A stretch of 22,868 nt of DNA, taken from NCBI GenBank assembly GCA_045640985.1, contig JAZUFZ010000006.1, positions 1-22,868 of the forward strand. Direction: 5' to 3'. This document shows positions 14,878 to 21,090 of the stretch, piece by piece. The notes beneath the pieces are model-generated. The model was not told the DNA's origin, did not search any database, and worked only from the letters and a program-made list of their open reading frames with translations. The translations under genes and the position numbers were made by a program. The stretch's first letter is position 1, and each line of letters starts with the position of its first letter. The DNA is from Colimorpha sp045640985. Lineage in GTDB: Bacteria > Bacteroidota > Bacteroidia > Bacteroidales > P3.

Positions 14878-16074
14878 TTATATTCTTCCTGGATAAACCT
14901 TCAGCGCCTCTTCAAGGCATTTCACTGCATGACGCAGGTCCTCCTTGCAGAGACAGTAGGTGATACGTGCCTGATGGCGGCCATCCTCAGGATTTACATA
15001 GAAACCCGTAGCAGGAGCCATCATTACCGTCTCCCCGTTGTAGTTGAAATCCGTAAGCAACCACTGGCAGAACTTATCTGCGTCATCCACCGGAAGATCT
15101 ACTACAGTGTAGAACGCACCTGTAGGATTGGGGCAGAAACAGCCGGGAATCTTGTTGATACCCTCAACAATCACATCTCTGCGGCTCACATATTCTGCAG
15201 CTACAGCATCGAAATATTCCTGAGGTGTATCCACTGCAGCCTCGCCGAAGATCTGACCGAAGCTTGGAGGAGACAGACGAGCCTGGGCAAGACGCATTGC
15301 GATACTGTAAACCTCTTCGTTGCGCGTTACCATGCAGCCGATTCTTGCTCCGCATGCGCTGTAGCGTTTTGATACCGAGTCAAACAGCACCACGTTCTTC
15401 TCCAGACCTTCCAGCTGCATTACGCTGAAATGCTCTTTGCCGTCGTAGCAGAACTCACGGTAAACCTCATCAGCAAACAGGAAAAGGTCGTGACGTTTTA
15501 CGATCTCTGCCACCTTCATCAGTTCCTCTTTCGTATAGAGATAACCCGTAGGGTTGTTCGGGTTGCAGATCATAATTGCGCGGGTCTTAGGAGTGATAGC
15601 CTTTTCAAAAGCCTCAATCGGAGGCAATGCAAAACCGCTCCGGATATCCGAAGGAATTGTCTTGATCGTAGCATCACACAGCTTTGCAAACGTATTGTAG
15701 TTCGTATAGTAGGGTTCAGGAATCAGTATCTCATCACCAGGATTCAGACACACGGTAAACGCAAACTGCAGCGCTTCCGAACCGCCCGTAGTTACGATAA
15801 TCTGGTCGGGAGTCACGTGGATGTCGTGACGCTCATAGTATTCACACAGTTTTTTACGGTAGCTCATATTGCCTGCAGAATGGCTGTAGGCAAGCACACC
15901 GATTTCTGTTTCAGCCAGACGCTTCAGCGCACCCTTAGGGGTCTCAATATCCGGCTGACCGATATTCAGATGATACACATGGATGCCGCGTTCCTTTGCT
16001 GCATCCGAAAAAGGCACAAGTTTTCTGATTGCCGACTGCGGCAGTTCATTTCCCTTCCTTGAAATTTGTGGCAT
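14878..16074 (-). CDS. Class I/II PLP-dependent aminotransferase (aspartate aminotransferase-like)
   Basis: A 398-residue fold type I aminotransferase. NIGQPDIETP (37-46) is the substrate-entry segment, TTGGSEAL (95-102) the PLP phosphate cup, NPNNPTG (171-177, N174) contacts the cofactor ring, and D202 with Y205 (ADEVYREF) also bind it. Lys236 in SVSKRYSACGARIG forms the Schiff base and the final Arg-containing ARITYCL strand binds the carboxylate. It most likely moves amino groups between aspartate or aromatic amino acids and 2-oxoglutarate; the exact substrate cannot be read from sequence. It lies 24 bases after the DUF1573 gene on the same strand, so the two are probably co-transcribed. 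Confidence 0.9.
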   Translation of the reverse strand: MPQISRKGNELPQSAIRKLVPFSDAAKERGIHVYHLNIGQPDIETPKGALKRLAETEIGVLAYSHSAGNMSYRKKLCEYYERHDIHVTPDQIIVTTGGSEALQFAFTVCLNPGDEILIPEPYYTNYNTFAKLCDATIKTIPSDIRSGFALPPIEAFEKAITPKTRAIMICNPNNPTGYLYTKEELMKVAEIVKRHDLFLFADEVYREFCYDGKEHFSVMQLEGLEKNVVLFDSVSKRYSACGARIGCMVTRNEEVYSIAMRLAQARLSPPSFGQIFGEAAVDTPQEYFDAVAAEYVSRRDVIVEGINKIPGCFCPNPTGAFYTVVDLPVDDADKFCQWLLTDFNYNGETVMMAPATGFYVNPEDGRHQARITYCLCKEDLRHAVKCLEEALKVYPGRI

Positions 16075-16098
16075 GATAGTATTTTTAATGTTTTAGTT

Positions 16099-16515
16099 TC
16101 AGTTTTTGGCTTCTTCCGGCTTCTGCACGTTACCCTTAATCTTCAGCACCATACGGGGATTATCTACTGCATTTGACTGAACCGTAATGGTCTTCGTAAA
16201 GCCTCCCACGTTGTTCGTGTTGTAGTGAACCTTGATCTGACCTTTCTGGCCTGGCATCACAGGTTCCTTTGTCCAGCTTGGGGTAGTGCAGCCGCAGGAT
16301 GCTCTCACACTCGAAAGAATCAGAGGTTCGTTACCACCGTTTTCAAACTCGAACACACAGTCCCCGTTGCCACCCTTCTGGAGTGTACCGTAGTTGTGTT
16401 CCAGACTGCTGAAAATAATTTTTGCACCATTCACAGGTTCCACTTTCGTGTCCTGCGCACTGGCAATGCCCATACCGAGCAGCGCCAGCAGACCAAATAA
16501 AAACAGTTTCTTCAT
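16099..16515 (-). CDS. Secreted DUF1573 domain protein
   Basis: The 138-residue protein has a signal peptide (MKKLFLFGLLALLGMGIASA). One DUF1573 domain follows at about 30-130, an Ig/MSP-like beta sandwich with the hallmark VRASCGCTTPSW (C74, C76) and closing NPRMVLKIKGNV. The family is very common in Bacteroidota and its biochemical role is unknown. The cysteine pair may bind metal or form a disulfide. A TATATTTG -7 box lies about 47 bases upstream. The aminotransferase gene follows at 24 bases. Confidence 0.88.
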   Translation of the reverse strand: MKKLFLFGLLALLGMGIASAQDTKVEPVNGAKIIFSSLEHNYGTLQKGGNGDCVFEFENGGNEPLILSSVRASCGCTTPSWTKEPVMPGQKGQIKVHYNTNNVGGFTKTITVQSNAVDNPRMVLKIKGNVQKPEEAKN

Positions 16516-16561
16516 GATATTGAAAGAATTAGGTTACACAAACGTTTCATAAAAATGAATG

Positions 16562-16569
16562 CAAATATA
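16562..16569 (-). promoter_or_regulatory. -7 box of the DUF1573-aminotransferase promoter
   Basis: Read on the minus strand this is TATATTTG, matching TAnnTTTG. A TTTG lies only 12 bases further upstream (16582-16585), shorter than the usual spacing, so the -33 element is uncertain. Confidence 0.55.
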
Positions 16570-16682
16570 CAACTTTTTTTTCAAATAAGTACCCCGCAGG
16601 ACAAAAAAATTTCAAATTTTAGTTTTTTTATGATTTCTCCCATTCTGCCTCACCCACAAATATGCGACCCGCAGGACACCCG

Positions 16683-17618
16683 TCACAGCCTTATCGCAAA
16701 CTTCCTCAGCCGCTCATCTACCATCCACTCCGGCACAATCCCTTTGATGCCCTCCGCCACGATATTCAGCAGGCCCTCCCGCACATAGTCTTTCCTCACA
16801 AACAGTCCCACCTCTCTCACCGGTACGGGGTCCACCAGCGGGCGGATATGCTTCTGATACTCCTCTCGCAGCAGCGGAATGTGCAGCTCTGGAATGATAG
16901 TAAAACCATCGTTCGCATTCACAATATGAATCAGCGTTGTAACGCTTCCCGACTCGTATCTCGACTTCCGTTCTGTAACAGGAAGTACCCCTTCCCCACA
17001 GAAGTCCGCCACCTGTTTCTGGAATCCCACCTCGTTCTTCAGCTCCCACAACTTCTCGTAAGGCATCTTTGTACAGCTGATTTCCCGTGCCTTATACAAT
17101 TCATCTTTCGGCGACACATACGCGTACAGCTGTTCCCGGTAAAGCGGAATTTCCAGCAGATCGTCATCCTTCTGGGGCAGCGAGATGATAGCCATATCCA
17201 GTTCTGCCCGTTTCAGCATTCTCAGAATCCGGTCGCGGTGCAGTTCGTACGCCTCCAGGCTCAGGCTCTCGATTCCATCTATATAGCGGAACAGTTTCGG
17301 CATGATATAAGGTGCAACCGTAGGGGTTACACCCACCCGTATGGTGCCCGAAACGCGTTGCCGTTCCCCCATGGAAAGTTCCTTCAGCTGGTCGGCGTGA
17401 TACATCACCACCCGCGCCTGTCGGATGAATTCCTCTCCCGCCAGGGTAGGCTTCACCGGATGTGCCGCACGGTCAAAAATCACCAGATCCAGTTCCTCCT
17501 CCAGCTTGTGAATCATCGAACTCAGCGTCGATTGGGTTATCTGACAGGCCTCCGCTGCCCTCACAAAATGACGGTATTTCTCTACCGCCAGAACATATTC
17601 CAATTGTTGTAGTGTCAT
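16683..17618 (-). CDS. OxyR-like LysR family regulator lacking the peroxidatic cysteine
   Basis: The 311-residue protein has a LysR helix-turn-helix at residues 1-60 (MTLQQLEYVLAVEKYRHFVRAAEAC, then QSTLSSMIHKLEEEL) and a substrate-binding domain from about 90. By alignment from memory it is closest to OxyR. The E. coli segment around C199-C208 (HCLRDQAMGFC) lines up with VGFQKQVADFC here. The resolving cysteine is kept (C207), but the peroxidatic position is Gly198; the codon is GGA at 17027-17025. It thus cannot sense peroxide by the classic disulfide. Other cysteines are C25 and C182. It is divergent from the ferritin-peroxiredoxin-thioredoxin-superoxide reductase operon, its likely target. 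It could be a redox- or metal-linked regulator of another type. Confidence 0.8.
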   Translation of the reverse strand: MTLQQLEYVLAVEKYRHFVRAAEACQITQSTLSSMIHKLEEELDLVIFDRAAHPVKPTLAGEEFIRQARVVMYHADQLKELSMGERQRVSGTIRVGVTPTVAPYIMPKLFRYIDGIESLSLEAYELHRDRILRMLKRAELDMAIISLPQKDDDLLEIPLYREQLYAYVSPKDELYKAREISCTKMPYEKLWELKNEVGFQKQVADFCGEGVLPVTERKSRYESGSVTTLIHIVNANDGFTIIPELHIPLLREEYQKHIRPLVDPVPVREVGLFVRKDYVREGLLNIVAEGIKGIVPEWMVDERLRKFAIRL

Positions 17619-17708
17619 ATTTTTTCTCCTGAATTGTTATGTTTGTTTTAATGCAGTTGGTTGAACTACAGCATATTCCACATTTCCGGATGTCTGCTGT
17701 CCATAATG

Positions 17709-17738
17709 CAAAGATACATATATTATTTCAAATACAAA
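17709..17738 (-). promoter_or_regulatory. Promoter of the LysR regulator gene
   Basis: On the minus strand, TTTG (17738-17735) is followed after 18 bases by TATCTTTG (17716-17709), close to the Bacteroidota consensus. The start codon is about 90 bases downstream. The leader contains ACAT-TTCCGG-ATGT (17682-17695), a weak dyad that might be a regulator site. Confidence 0.6.
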
Positions 17739-17784
17739 AACTTTTTCAATCGATTTTATCAATAATCCCTTGGAAAAATTAGAT

Positions 17785-17815
17785 TTTGTCAGTTTCTGGA
17801 ACCGTCGTAATTTTG
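17785..17815 (+). promoter_or_regulatory. Promoter of the ferritin-peroxiredoxin-thioredoxin-SOR operon
   Basis: TTTG at 17785-17788 and TAATTTTG at 17808-17815 are separated by 19 bases, the same layout as the TerC promoter. The ferritin ATG is 92 bases after the -7 box. The LysR promoter lies back-to-back with it, 46 bases to the left, so one bound regulator could act on both. Confidence 0.75.
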
Positions 17816-17858
17816 CAGCCGGAAAAAGGGCACAGAACCCCAATCCGAAAACAACAAA

Positions 17859-17910
17859 AATCAACAGGACCCTCCGGTCCCCAAAAACAAACTAAATCAA
17901 AAAAGTCATG
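17859..17910 (+). promoter_or_regulatory. Ferritin leader: shared leader motif interrupted by a hairpin
   Basis: AATCAACAG (17859-17867) and CTAAATCAA plus AAAAGTC before the ATG (17892-17907) match the two halves of the leader in front of the peroxiredoxin and superoxide reductase genes. Between them sits a small hairpin, GGACC-CTCC-GGTCC (17867-17880), and an A-rich stretch. Confidence 0.6.
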
Positions 17911-18393
17911 TTAGACAAAAAAGTAGCAGACCTGCTTAATGGTCAAGTCAATGAGGAGTTCTTCTCCGCCTATCTCTATCTTGAGATGAGTAATTATTTC
18001 AACGATCGTGGCCTTGACGGCTTTGCCCACTGGTTCCGCGCACAGGCGGAAGAGGAGAAGTCCCACGCCATGAAAATCATCTGCTATCTCCAGCAGGAGT
18101 CGATGAAAGTAGAGCTCAGACTGATAGCACAGCCCGAACTCAACTGCGCCTGTATCTCGGATGTCCTGATGGAGGCTCTTTCGCATGAGGAGTCGGTAAC
18201 CTCGCGGATCCATAATATATATGGTGAGGCTTCCCGTCTCCGCGATTACCGGACCATGGAGTTTCTCGACTGGTTCGTCAGGGAGCAGGCAGAGGAAGAG
18301 GATCAGGCACGCCATCTTGTAGTTCAGCATCAGTTGTTCTCCGGAGACGTCTCGGGATTGTATCTTCTGGACCAGGAACTGGCAAAAAGATAA
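17908..18393 (+). CDS. ftnA: Bacterial non-heme ferritin
   Basis: The 161-residue protein is a full-length ferritin of the FtnA type. It forms the 24-subunit cage that oxidises Fe2+ and stores it as mineral in the cytoplasm. Ferroxidase ligands can be placed: E17 (NEEFFSAYLYLEMSNYF), E50 and H53 (AEEEKSHAM), E94 (SHEESV), and Q127 and E130 (REQAEEEDQA). It opens the stress operon, directly after the divergent promoter region. Storing iron limits Fenton chemistry, which fits its partners. The start follows the shared leader and is unambiguous. Confidence 0.93.
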   Translation: MLDKKVADLLNGQVNEEFFSAYLYLEMSNYFNDRGLDGFAHWFRAQAEEEKSHAMKIICYLQQESMKVELRLIAQPELNCACISDVLMEALSHEESVTSRIHNIYGEASRLRDYRTMEFLDWFVREQAEEEDQARHLVVQHQLFSGDVSGLYLLDQELAKR

Positions 18394-18425
18394 GGGAGAC
18401 CGGTCCTCTGTCCTGAGGACCTCCC
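18394..18425 (+). promoter_or_regulatory. Strong hairpin between ferritin and peroxiredoxin genes
   Basis: GGTCCTC (18402-18408), loop TGTCCT, GAGGACC (18415-18421) is a perfect 7-base stem, extended by GGGA (18394-18397) with TCCC (18422-18425) across a four-base bulge. It begins directly after the ferritin stop. No T-run follows, so it looks more like an RNA-processing or stabilising element, or a weak attenuator, than a full terminator. Confidence 0.7.
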
Positions 18426-18435
18426 GTAAATTCAT

Positions 18436-18460
18436 TTATTCAATCAACAGCTAAAATCAA
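18436..18460 (+). repeat. 25-base leader repeat, copy before the peroxiredoxin gene
   Basis: This 25-base stretch, with core TTCAATCAACAGCTAAAATC, is identical to 19720-19744 upstream of the superoxide reductase gene. It lies 7 bases before the ATG. A related split version precedes ferritin. The A-rich sequence may help ribosome binding in this SD-poor lineage. Confidence 0.9.
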
Positions 18461-18467
18461 AAAAATC

Positions 18468-19268
18468 ATGCAAGACACAGAACAAAGAGACCAGAAACAA
18501 AGTCTGGTCGGAATGATCCGGGACGCTATGTCGCTGCTGCCCTCTTGCAGCAGACCTGCCTCCTCTGAAAGTTACACAATGCCTCGAATCGGCGACCATG
18601 CTCCTGAGTTCCGGGCACTTACCACCCAGGGGGAAATCAATTTCCCTTCCGGTTACAAAGGTAAGTGGAAGATTCTTTTCAGTCATCCGGCTGATTTTAC
18701 CCCCGTATGCACCTCGGAATTCATCATGTTTGCCCATCGGGCTCAAGAGTTTGAGAACCTCAACTGCCAGCTGGTCGGGCTCTCTATTGACGGGCTCTAC
18801 AGCCATATCGCCTGGCTGAGAACCATCAGGGAACGGATCAGCTATCGTGGCATGAAAGGGGTGGAAGTGCTGTTCCCGCTCATCGAGGACATCCGCATGG
18901 ACGTTGCCCGTAAATACGGCATGATCCAGCCCGGCGAAAGCACCACTCAGGCAGTAAGGGCGGTATTCTTTATTGATACGCGTGATGTCATCCGTGCCAT
19001 CATGTATTATCCCATGGCGCTCGGCCGCAACTTCGACGAGATCAAGCGTGTGCTGGTGGGGCTCCAGACTTCCGACAAGTTCGGAGTGGCGCTTCCTGCC
19101 GACTGGCAGCCGGGTGATGATGTGATTCTTCCCACTCCGGGCTCCTGCGGCGTGGCTAAGGAGCGTATGGAAGAGCCGCAGGAAGAGACCCATTGCTACG
19201 ATTGGTTCTTCTGCACCAAGCCGCTCCCCAAGAGCGAAATCGAACACGAACTCAAAACTTCGCTCTAA
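18468..19268 (+). CDS. Archaeal-type 2-Cys peroxiredoxin (Prx6 subgroup)
   Basis: The 266-residue protein reduces peroxides. The active-site loop is PADFTPVCTSEF with peroxidatic Cys81 (P74, T78). The C-terminal pair C243 and C249 (HCYDWFFC), spaced by five residues, matches the resolving cysteine arrangement of archaeal peroxiredoxins such as that of Aeropyrum. C227 is an extra cysteine. Residues 1-37 form a non-homologous extension; M38 (MPRIGDHAPEF) is where the family normally starts. I kept the upstream ATG because the shared leader ends there, as it does for ferritin. The thioredoxin encoded 24 bases downstream is a likely electron donor. Confidence 0.9.
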   Translation: MQDTEQRDQKQSLVGMIRDAMSLLPSCSRPASSESYTMPRIGDHAPEFRALTTQGEINFPSGYKGKWKILFSHPADFTPVCTSEFIMFAHRAQEFENLNCQLVGLSIDGLYSHIAWLRTIRERISYRGMKGVEVLFPLIEDIRMDVARKYGMIQPGESTTQAVRAVFFIDTRDVIRAIMYYPMALGRNFDEIKRVLVGLQTSDKFGVALPADWQPGDDVILPTPGSCGVAKERMEEPQEETHCYDWFFCTKPLPKSEIEHELKTSL

Positions 19269-19276
19269 CCCTTTGG

Positions 19277-19284
19277 AAAGGAGG
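19277..19284 (+). promoter_or_regulatory. Strong Shine-Dalgarno sequence before the thioredoxin gene
   Basis: AAAGGAGG, eight bases before the ATG, is a near-perfect match to the anti-SD. Most genes in this window have none, as is typical for Bacteroidota, so this is unusual. Confidence 0.8.
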
Positions 19285-19292
19285 TTTTCATT

Positions 19293-19652
19293 ATGGCACT
19301 CAGACATATCAACCAGGAACAGTTCCGCCAGATGGTGATGAACTACGACAATGCGTCCGGCGCTCATGAGTTTCAGGGCTCACGTCCCGCCGCAGTGGAT
19401 TTCTATGCCCCCTGGTGTTCTCCCTGCCGCGCCTTGAGCCTGATATGGGAAGAACTGGCAGAAGAGTATGAGGGTAAGGTGGATTTCTACAAGGTCAATA
19501 TCGACGAGGAACGCGAACTTGCCAGCGATTTCCATGTGCGCGGTATCCCTACGCTGGTCTTTTTCTCGCCCGATTCCGACCCTCATAACTTCATCGGATA
19601 TTACTCCAAGAGTGAACTCCGCCACGCGCTCGAAAGGCTTATCCGGACGTAA
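19293..19652 (+). CDS. Thioredoxin
   Basis: The 119-residue protein is a cytoplasmic thioredoxin. The active site is WCSPC (C42, C45), with Ser in place of the common Gly. The strand DFYAPW precedes it and the cis-proline motif RGIPTLVFF follows. It probably passes electrons from thioredoxin reductase to the peroxiredoxin encoded just upstream. The start is fixed by a strong Shine-Dalgarno sequence. Serine in the CxxC motif may shift the redox potential slightly; that effect is inference. Confidence 0.9.
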   Translation: MALRHINQEQFRQMVMNYDNASGAHEFQGSRPAAVDFYAPWCSPCRALSLIWEELAEEYEGKVDFYKVNIDEERELASDFHVRGIPTLVFFSPDSDPHNFIGYYSKSELRHALERLIRT

Positions 19653-19654
19653 CA

Positions 19655-19713
19655 GCTCCTCTCCGGAGCATAGTCCCGCCCGCGGGCGTATCAAAGGCAG
19701 CCGGCCCTACGGC
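19655..19713 (+). promoter_or_regulatory. Cluster of three GC-rich hairpins before the superoxide reductase gene
   Basis: Three inverted repeats stand in a row: GCTCC-TCTCC-GGAGC (19655-19669), the perfect palindrome CGCCCGCGGGCG (19677-19688) and GCCG-GCCCTA-CGGC (19700-19713). The 25-base leader repeat starts seven bases later. The layout, hairpin then leader, is like that before the peroxiredoxin gene. No T-run or promoter is visible. Confidence 0.65.
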
Positions 19714-19719
19714 ATAATC

Positions 19720-19744
19720 TTATTCAATCAACAGCTAAAATCAA
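19720..19744 (+). repeat. 25-base leader repeat, copy before the superoxide reductase gene
   Basis: Identical over 25 bases to 18436-18460 and five bases from the ATG. Together with the ferritin leader it marks three of the four operon genes. Confidence 0.9.
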
Positions 19745-19749
19745 TTATT

Positions 19750-20130
19750 ATGGAACTGAAATTCTTCCGCTGCAGACATTGCGGCAATGTAGTAGTAAAA
19801 TTCGTAGATTCGGGTGTGAGCCTCTTCTGCTGCGGCTCTCCTATGGACACGCTTTCCCCTGCCACCGAGGACGAGGGCATGGAGAAACATCTTCCTATGC
19901 TTACCAGAATCGACGACCGCACGCTTGAGGTCCAGGTGGGCTCTACCCCTCATCCTATGACCGAACAGCATAGCATCCAGTTTATTTCACTCGAAACCGA
20001 AAAGGGTATCCAGACGCTCTGGCTCAATCCCGGCGACGCCCCAAAGGCTATCTTCTATTGCGCCAGCAGACCCGTGGCGGTATATGAATACTGCAACATC
20101 CACGGCCTCTGGAAGACCATAGTGAAATAG
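19750..20130 (+). CDS. dfx: Desulfoferrodoxin / superoxide reductase
   Basis: The 126-residue protein reduces superoxide to peroxide without making oxygen, the usual strategy of anaerobes. The N-terminal desulforedoxin domain binds one iron with C8, C11, C27 and C28 (FRCRHCG, FCCGS). The C-terminal catalytic domain has the square-pyramidal Fe ligands H47, H68 (HPM), H74 (EQHS), C115 and H118 (EYCNIHGLW), with the EKH motif at 45-47. Numbering matches the well-studied Desulfovibrio enzyme closely. The start ATG directly after the leader repeat gives the family's normal length; a longer reading from inside the thioredoxin gene is a frame artefact. The peroxide product would go to the peroxiredoxin of the same operon. 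Confidence 0.94.
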   Translation: MELKFFRCRHCGNVVVKFVDSGVSLFCCGSPMDTLSPATEDEGMEKHLPMLTRIDDRTLEVQVGSTPHPMTEQHSIQFISLETEKGIQTLWLNPGDAPKAIFYCASRPVAVYEYCNIHGLWKTIVK

Positions 20131-20155
20131 CACATTCTATAGACCACACGAAGGT

Positions 20156-20192
20156 GCGGCAGACGGTTTGGGAGGGCCGTCTGCCGCTTTTT
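20156..20192 (+). terminator. Intrinsic terminator of the stress operon
   Basis: A perfect 11-base stem, GCGGCAGACGG (20156-20166) with CCGTCTGCCGC (20177-20187), is followed by TTTTT. It lies 25 bases after the superoxide reductase stop. Confidence 0.93.
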
Positions 20193-20215
20193 CTTCCGCC
20201 GAATCAATTATAAAA

Positions 20216-20510
20216 GAACACGAATCTCACGAATAACACGAATAAGGCAGAGCCACGAAATATTAAGAACACGAATTTCACGAATCTCACGAATAGGCGG
20301 AGCCACGCGGAAAAATAAATATTCGTGCAATTCGTGTGATTCGTGTTCAATAAAAAAACGAGTCGCGAGAAATTAATTAAAGAACACGAATCTCACGAAT
20401 CTCACGAATGGGCGGAGCCGCGCGGAAAAATAAATATTCGTGCAATTCGTGTGATTCGTGTTCAAAAAAAAAACGAGCCGCGCAAAAAAATATTCGTGTT
20501 ATTCGTGTTC
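20216..20510. repeat. Array of long imperfect hairpins built from CACGAAT units
   Basis: Two nearly identical copies, 115 bases apart, each have 28-base arms of repeated CACGAAT. Copy one: left arm 20267-20294, right arm 20321-20348. Copy two: 20382-20409 and 20436-20463. The arms pair at 24 and 25 of 28 positions around a 26-base centre (GGCGGAGCC then CGCGGAAAAATAAAT). A left arm alone lies at 20216 onward and a right arm alone at 20492-20510. Apart from this the 534-base gap 20131-20664 holds the terminator and an unremarkable A/T-rich tail; no gene is seen. Confidence 0.9.
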
Positions 20511-20664
20511 AAAAAATAAAAAGTCCGTTTCATCCGTGTTCAATTCCACTTTACCCGCTTACCCGCGGTTCAATCAAAATCTCATCCGTGTCGCGAAAAG
20601 AATTTTTAGGGGCCGCCTGATACAATAAATTCCACACATTTCCGTTATAGGGGGAAATTGTATT

Positions 20665-21090
20665 ATGATGAAGAAATTAGTATTGTTTTTTTCTCTTTTC
20701 GCTTTTGTGTTGCTTTTCGCGCCACAGGGAAAAGCCCAGAAACAGAATCCCGCCGGCTTCGTAACCGTTGAGGTTGAAGACTTTGAGGAACAGATCCATT
20801 CGCCCAATGTGATTCTCGTGGACGTCCGTACCGCCAAGGAATTTGAGGAAGATCATATCGAAGGGGCGGTCAATATCGAGTGGGGCAGCAATTTCAATTA
20901 CTACCTCTCCCGCGCCAAACTCCCCAAAGGGGCTAAACTCGCCGTCTATTGCCGTAGCGGCCGTCGCAGCAAAGAGGCTGCCAAAGTCCTTGTAAAGAAG
21001 GGTTTCACCGTAGTGGAACTCAATACCGGTATCAACGGCTGGAAACAGGCGGCAAAGCCTGTGGTTCATTCATGGGGGCGTAAGGGATGA
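20665..21090 (+). CDS. Secreted rhodanese-like sulfurtransferase
   Basis: The 141-residue protein has a signal peptide (MMKKLVLFFSLFAFVLLFAPQGKAQ) and one rhodanese domain at about 33-135. VILVDVRTAKEF holds the structural D53 and R55. The active-site loop YCRSGRRS (C96) carries the persulfide. GINGWKQA closes the domain. It is probably periplasmic and moves sulfane sulfur; the acceptor is unknown. ATG codons at 20665 and 20668 are equally possible. No clear TAnnTTTG promoter was found upstream. The stop overlaps the C-S lyase start by four bases (ATGA), so the two are likely made together. Confidence 0.88.
   Translation: MMKKLVLFFSLFAFVLLFAPQGKAQKQNPAGFVTVEVEDFEEQIHSPNVILVDVRTAKEFEEDHIEGAVNIEWGSNFNYYLSRAKLPKGAKLAVYCRSGRRSKEAAKVLVKKGFTVVELNTGINGWKQAAKPVVHSWGRKG

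Noticed and set aside
16593..16678. 11-base direct repeat CCCGCAGGACA (16593-16603 and 16668-16678)
   Set aside because: Short, with no flanking mobile-element features; not enough to call an attachment site.
16662..17612. Plus-strand open frame of 316 codons opposite the LysR gene
   Set aside because: It is the antisense of a full LysR protein and has a His/Arg/Gln-rich composition typical of shadow frames.
18444..19367. Minus-strand open frame of 307 codons opposite the peroxiredoxin
   Set aside because: The plus strand has a complete peroxiredoxin with catalytic cysteines; the opposite frame matches no family.
19468..19749. Long N-terminal extension of the superoxide reductase frame
   Set aside because: It runs out of frame inside the thioredoxin gene; the ATG at 19750 gives the normal family length and follows the leader repeat.
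20216..20510. Possible CRISPR array
   Set aside because: The repeats are short heptamers in inverted arms with no unique spacers, and there are no cas genes.
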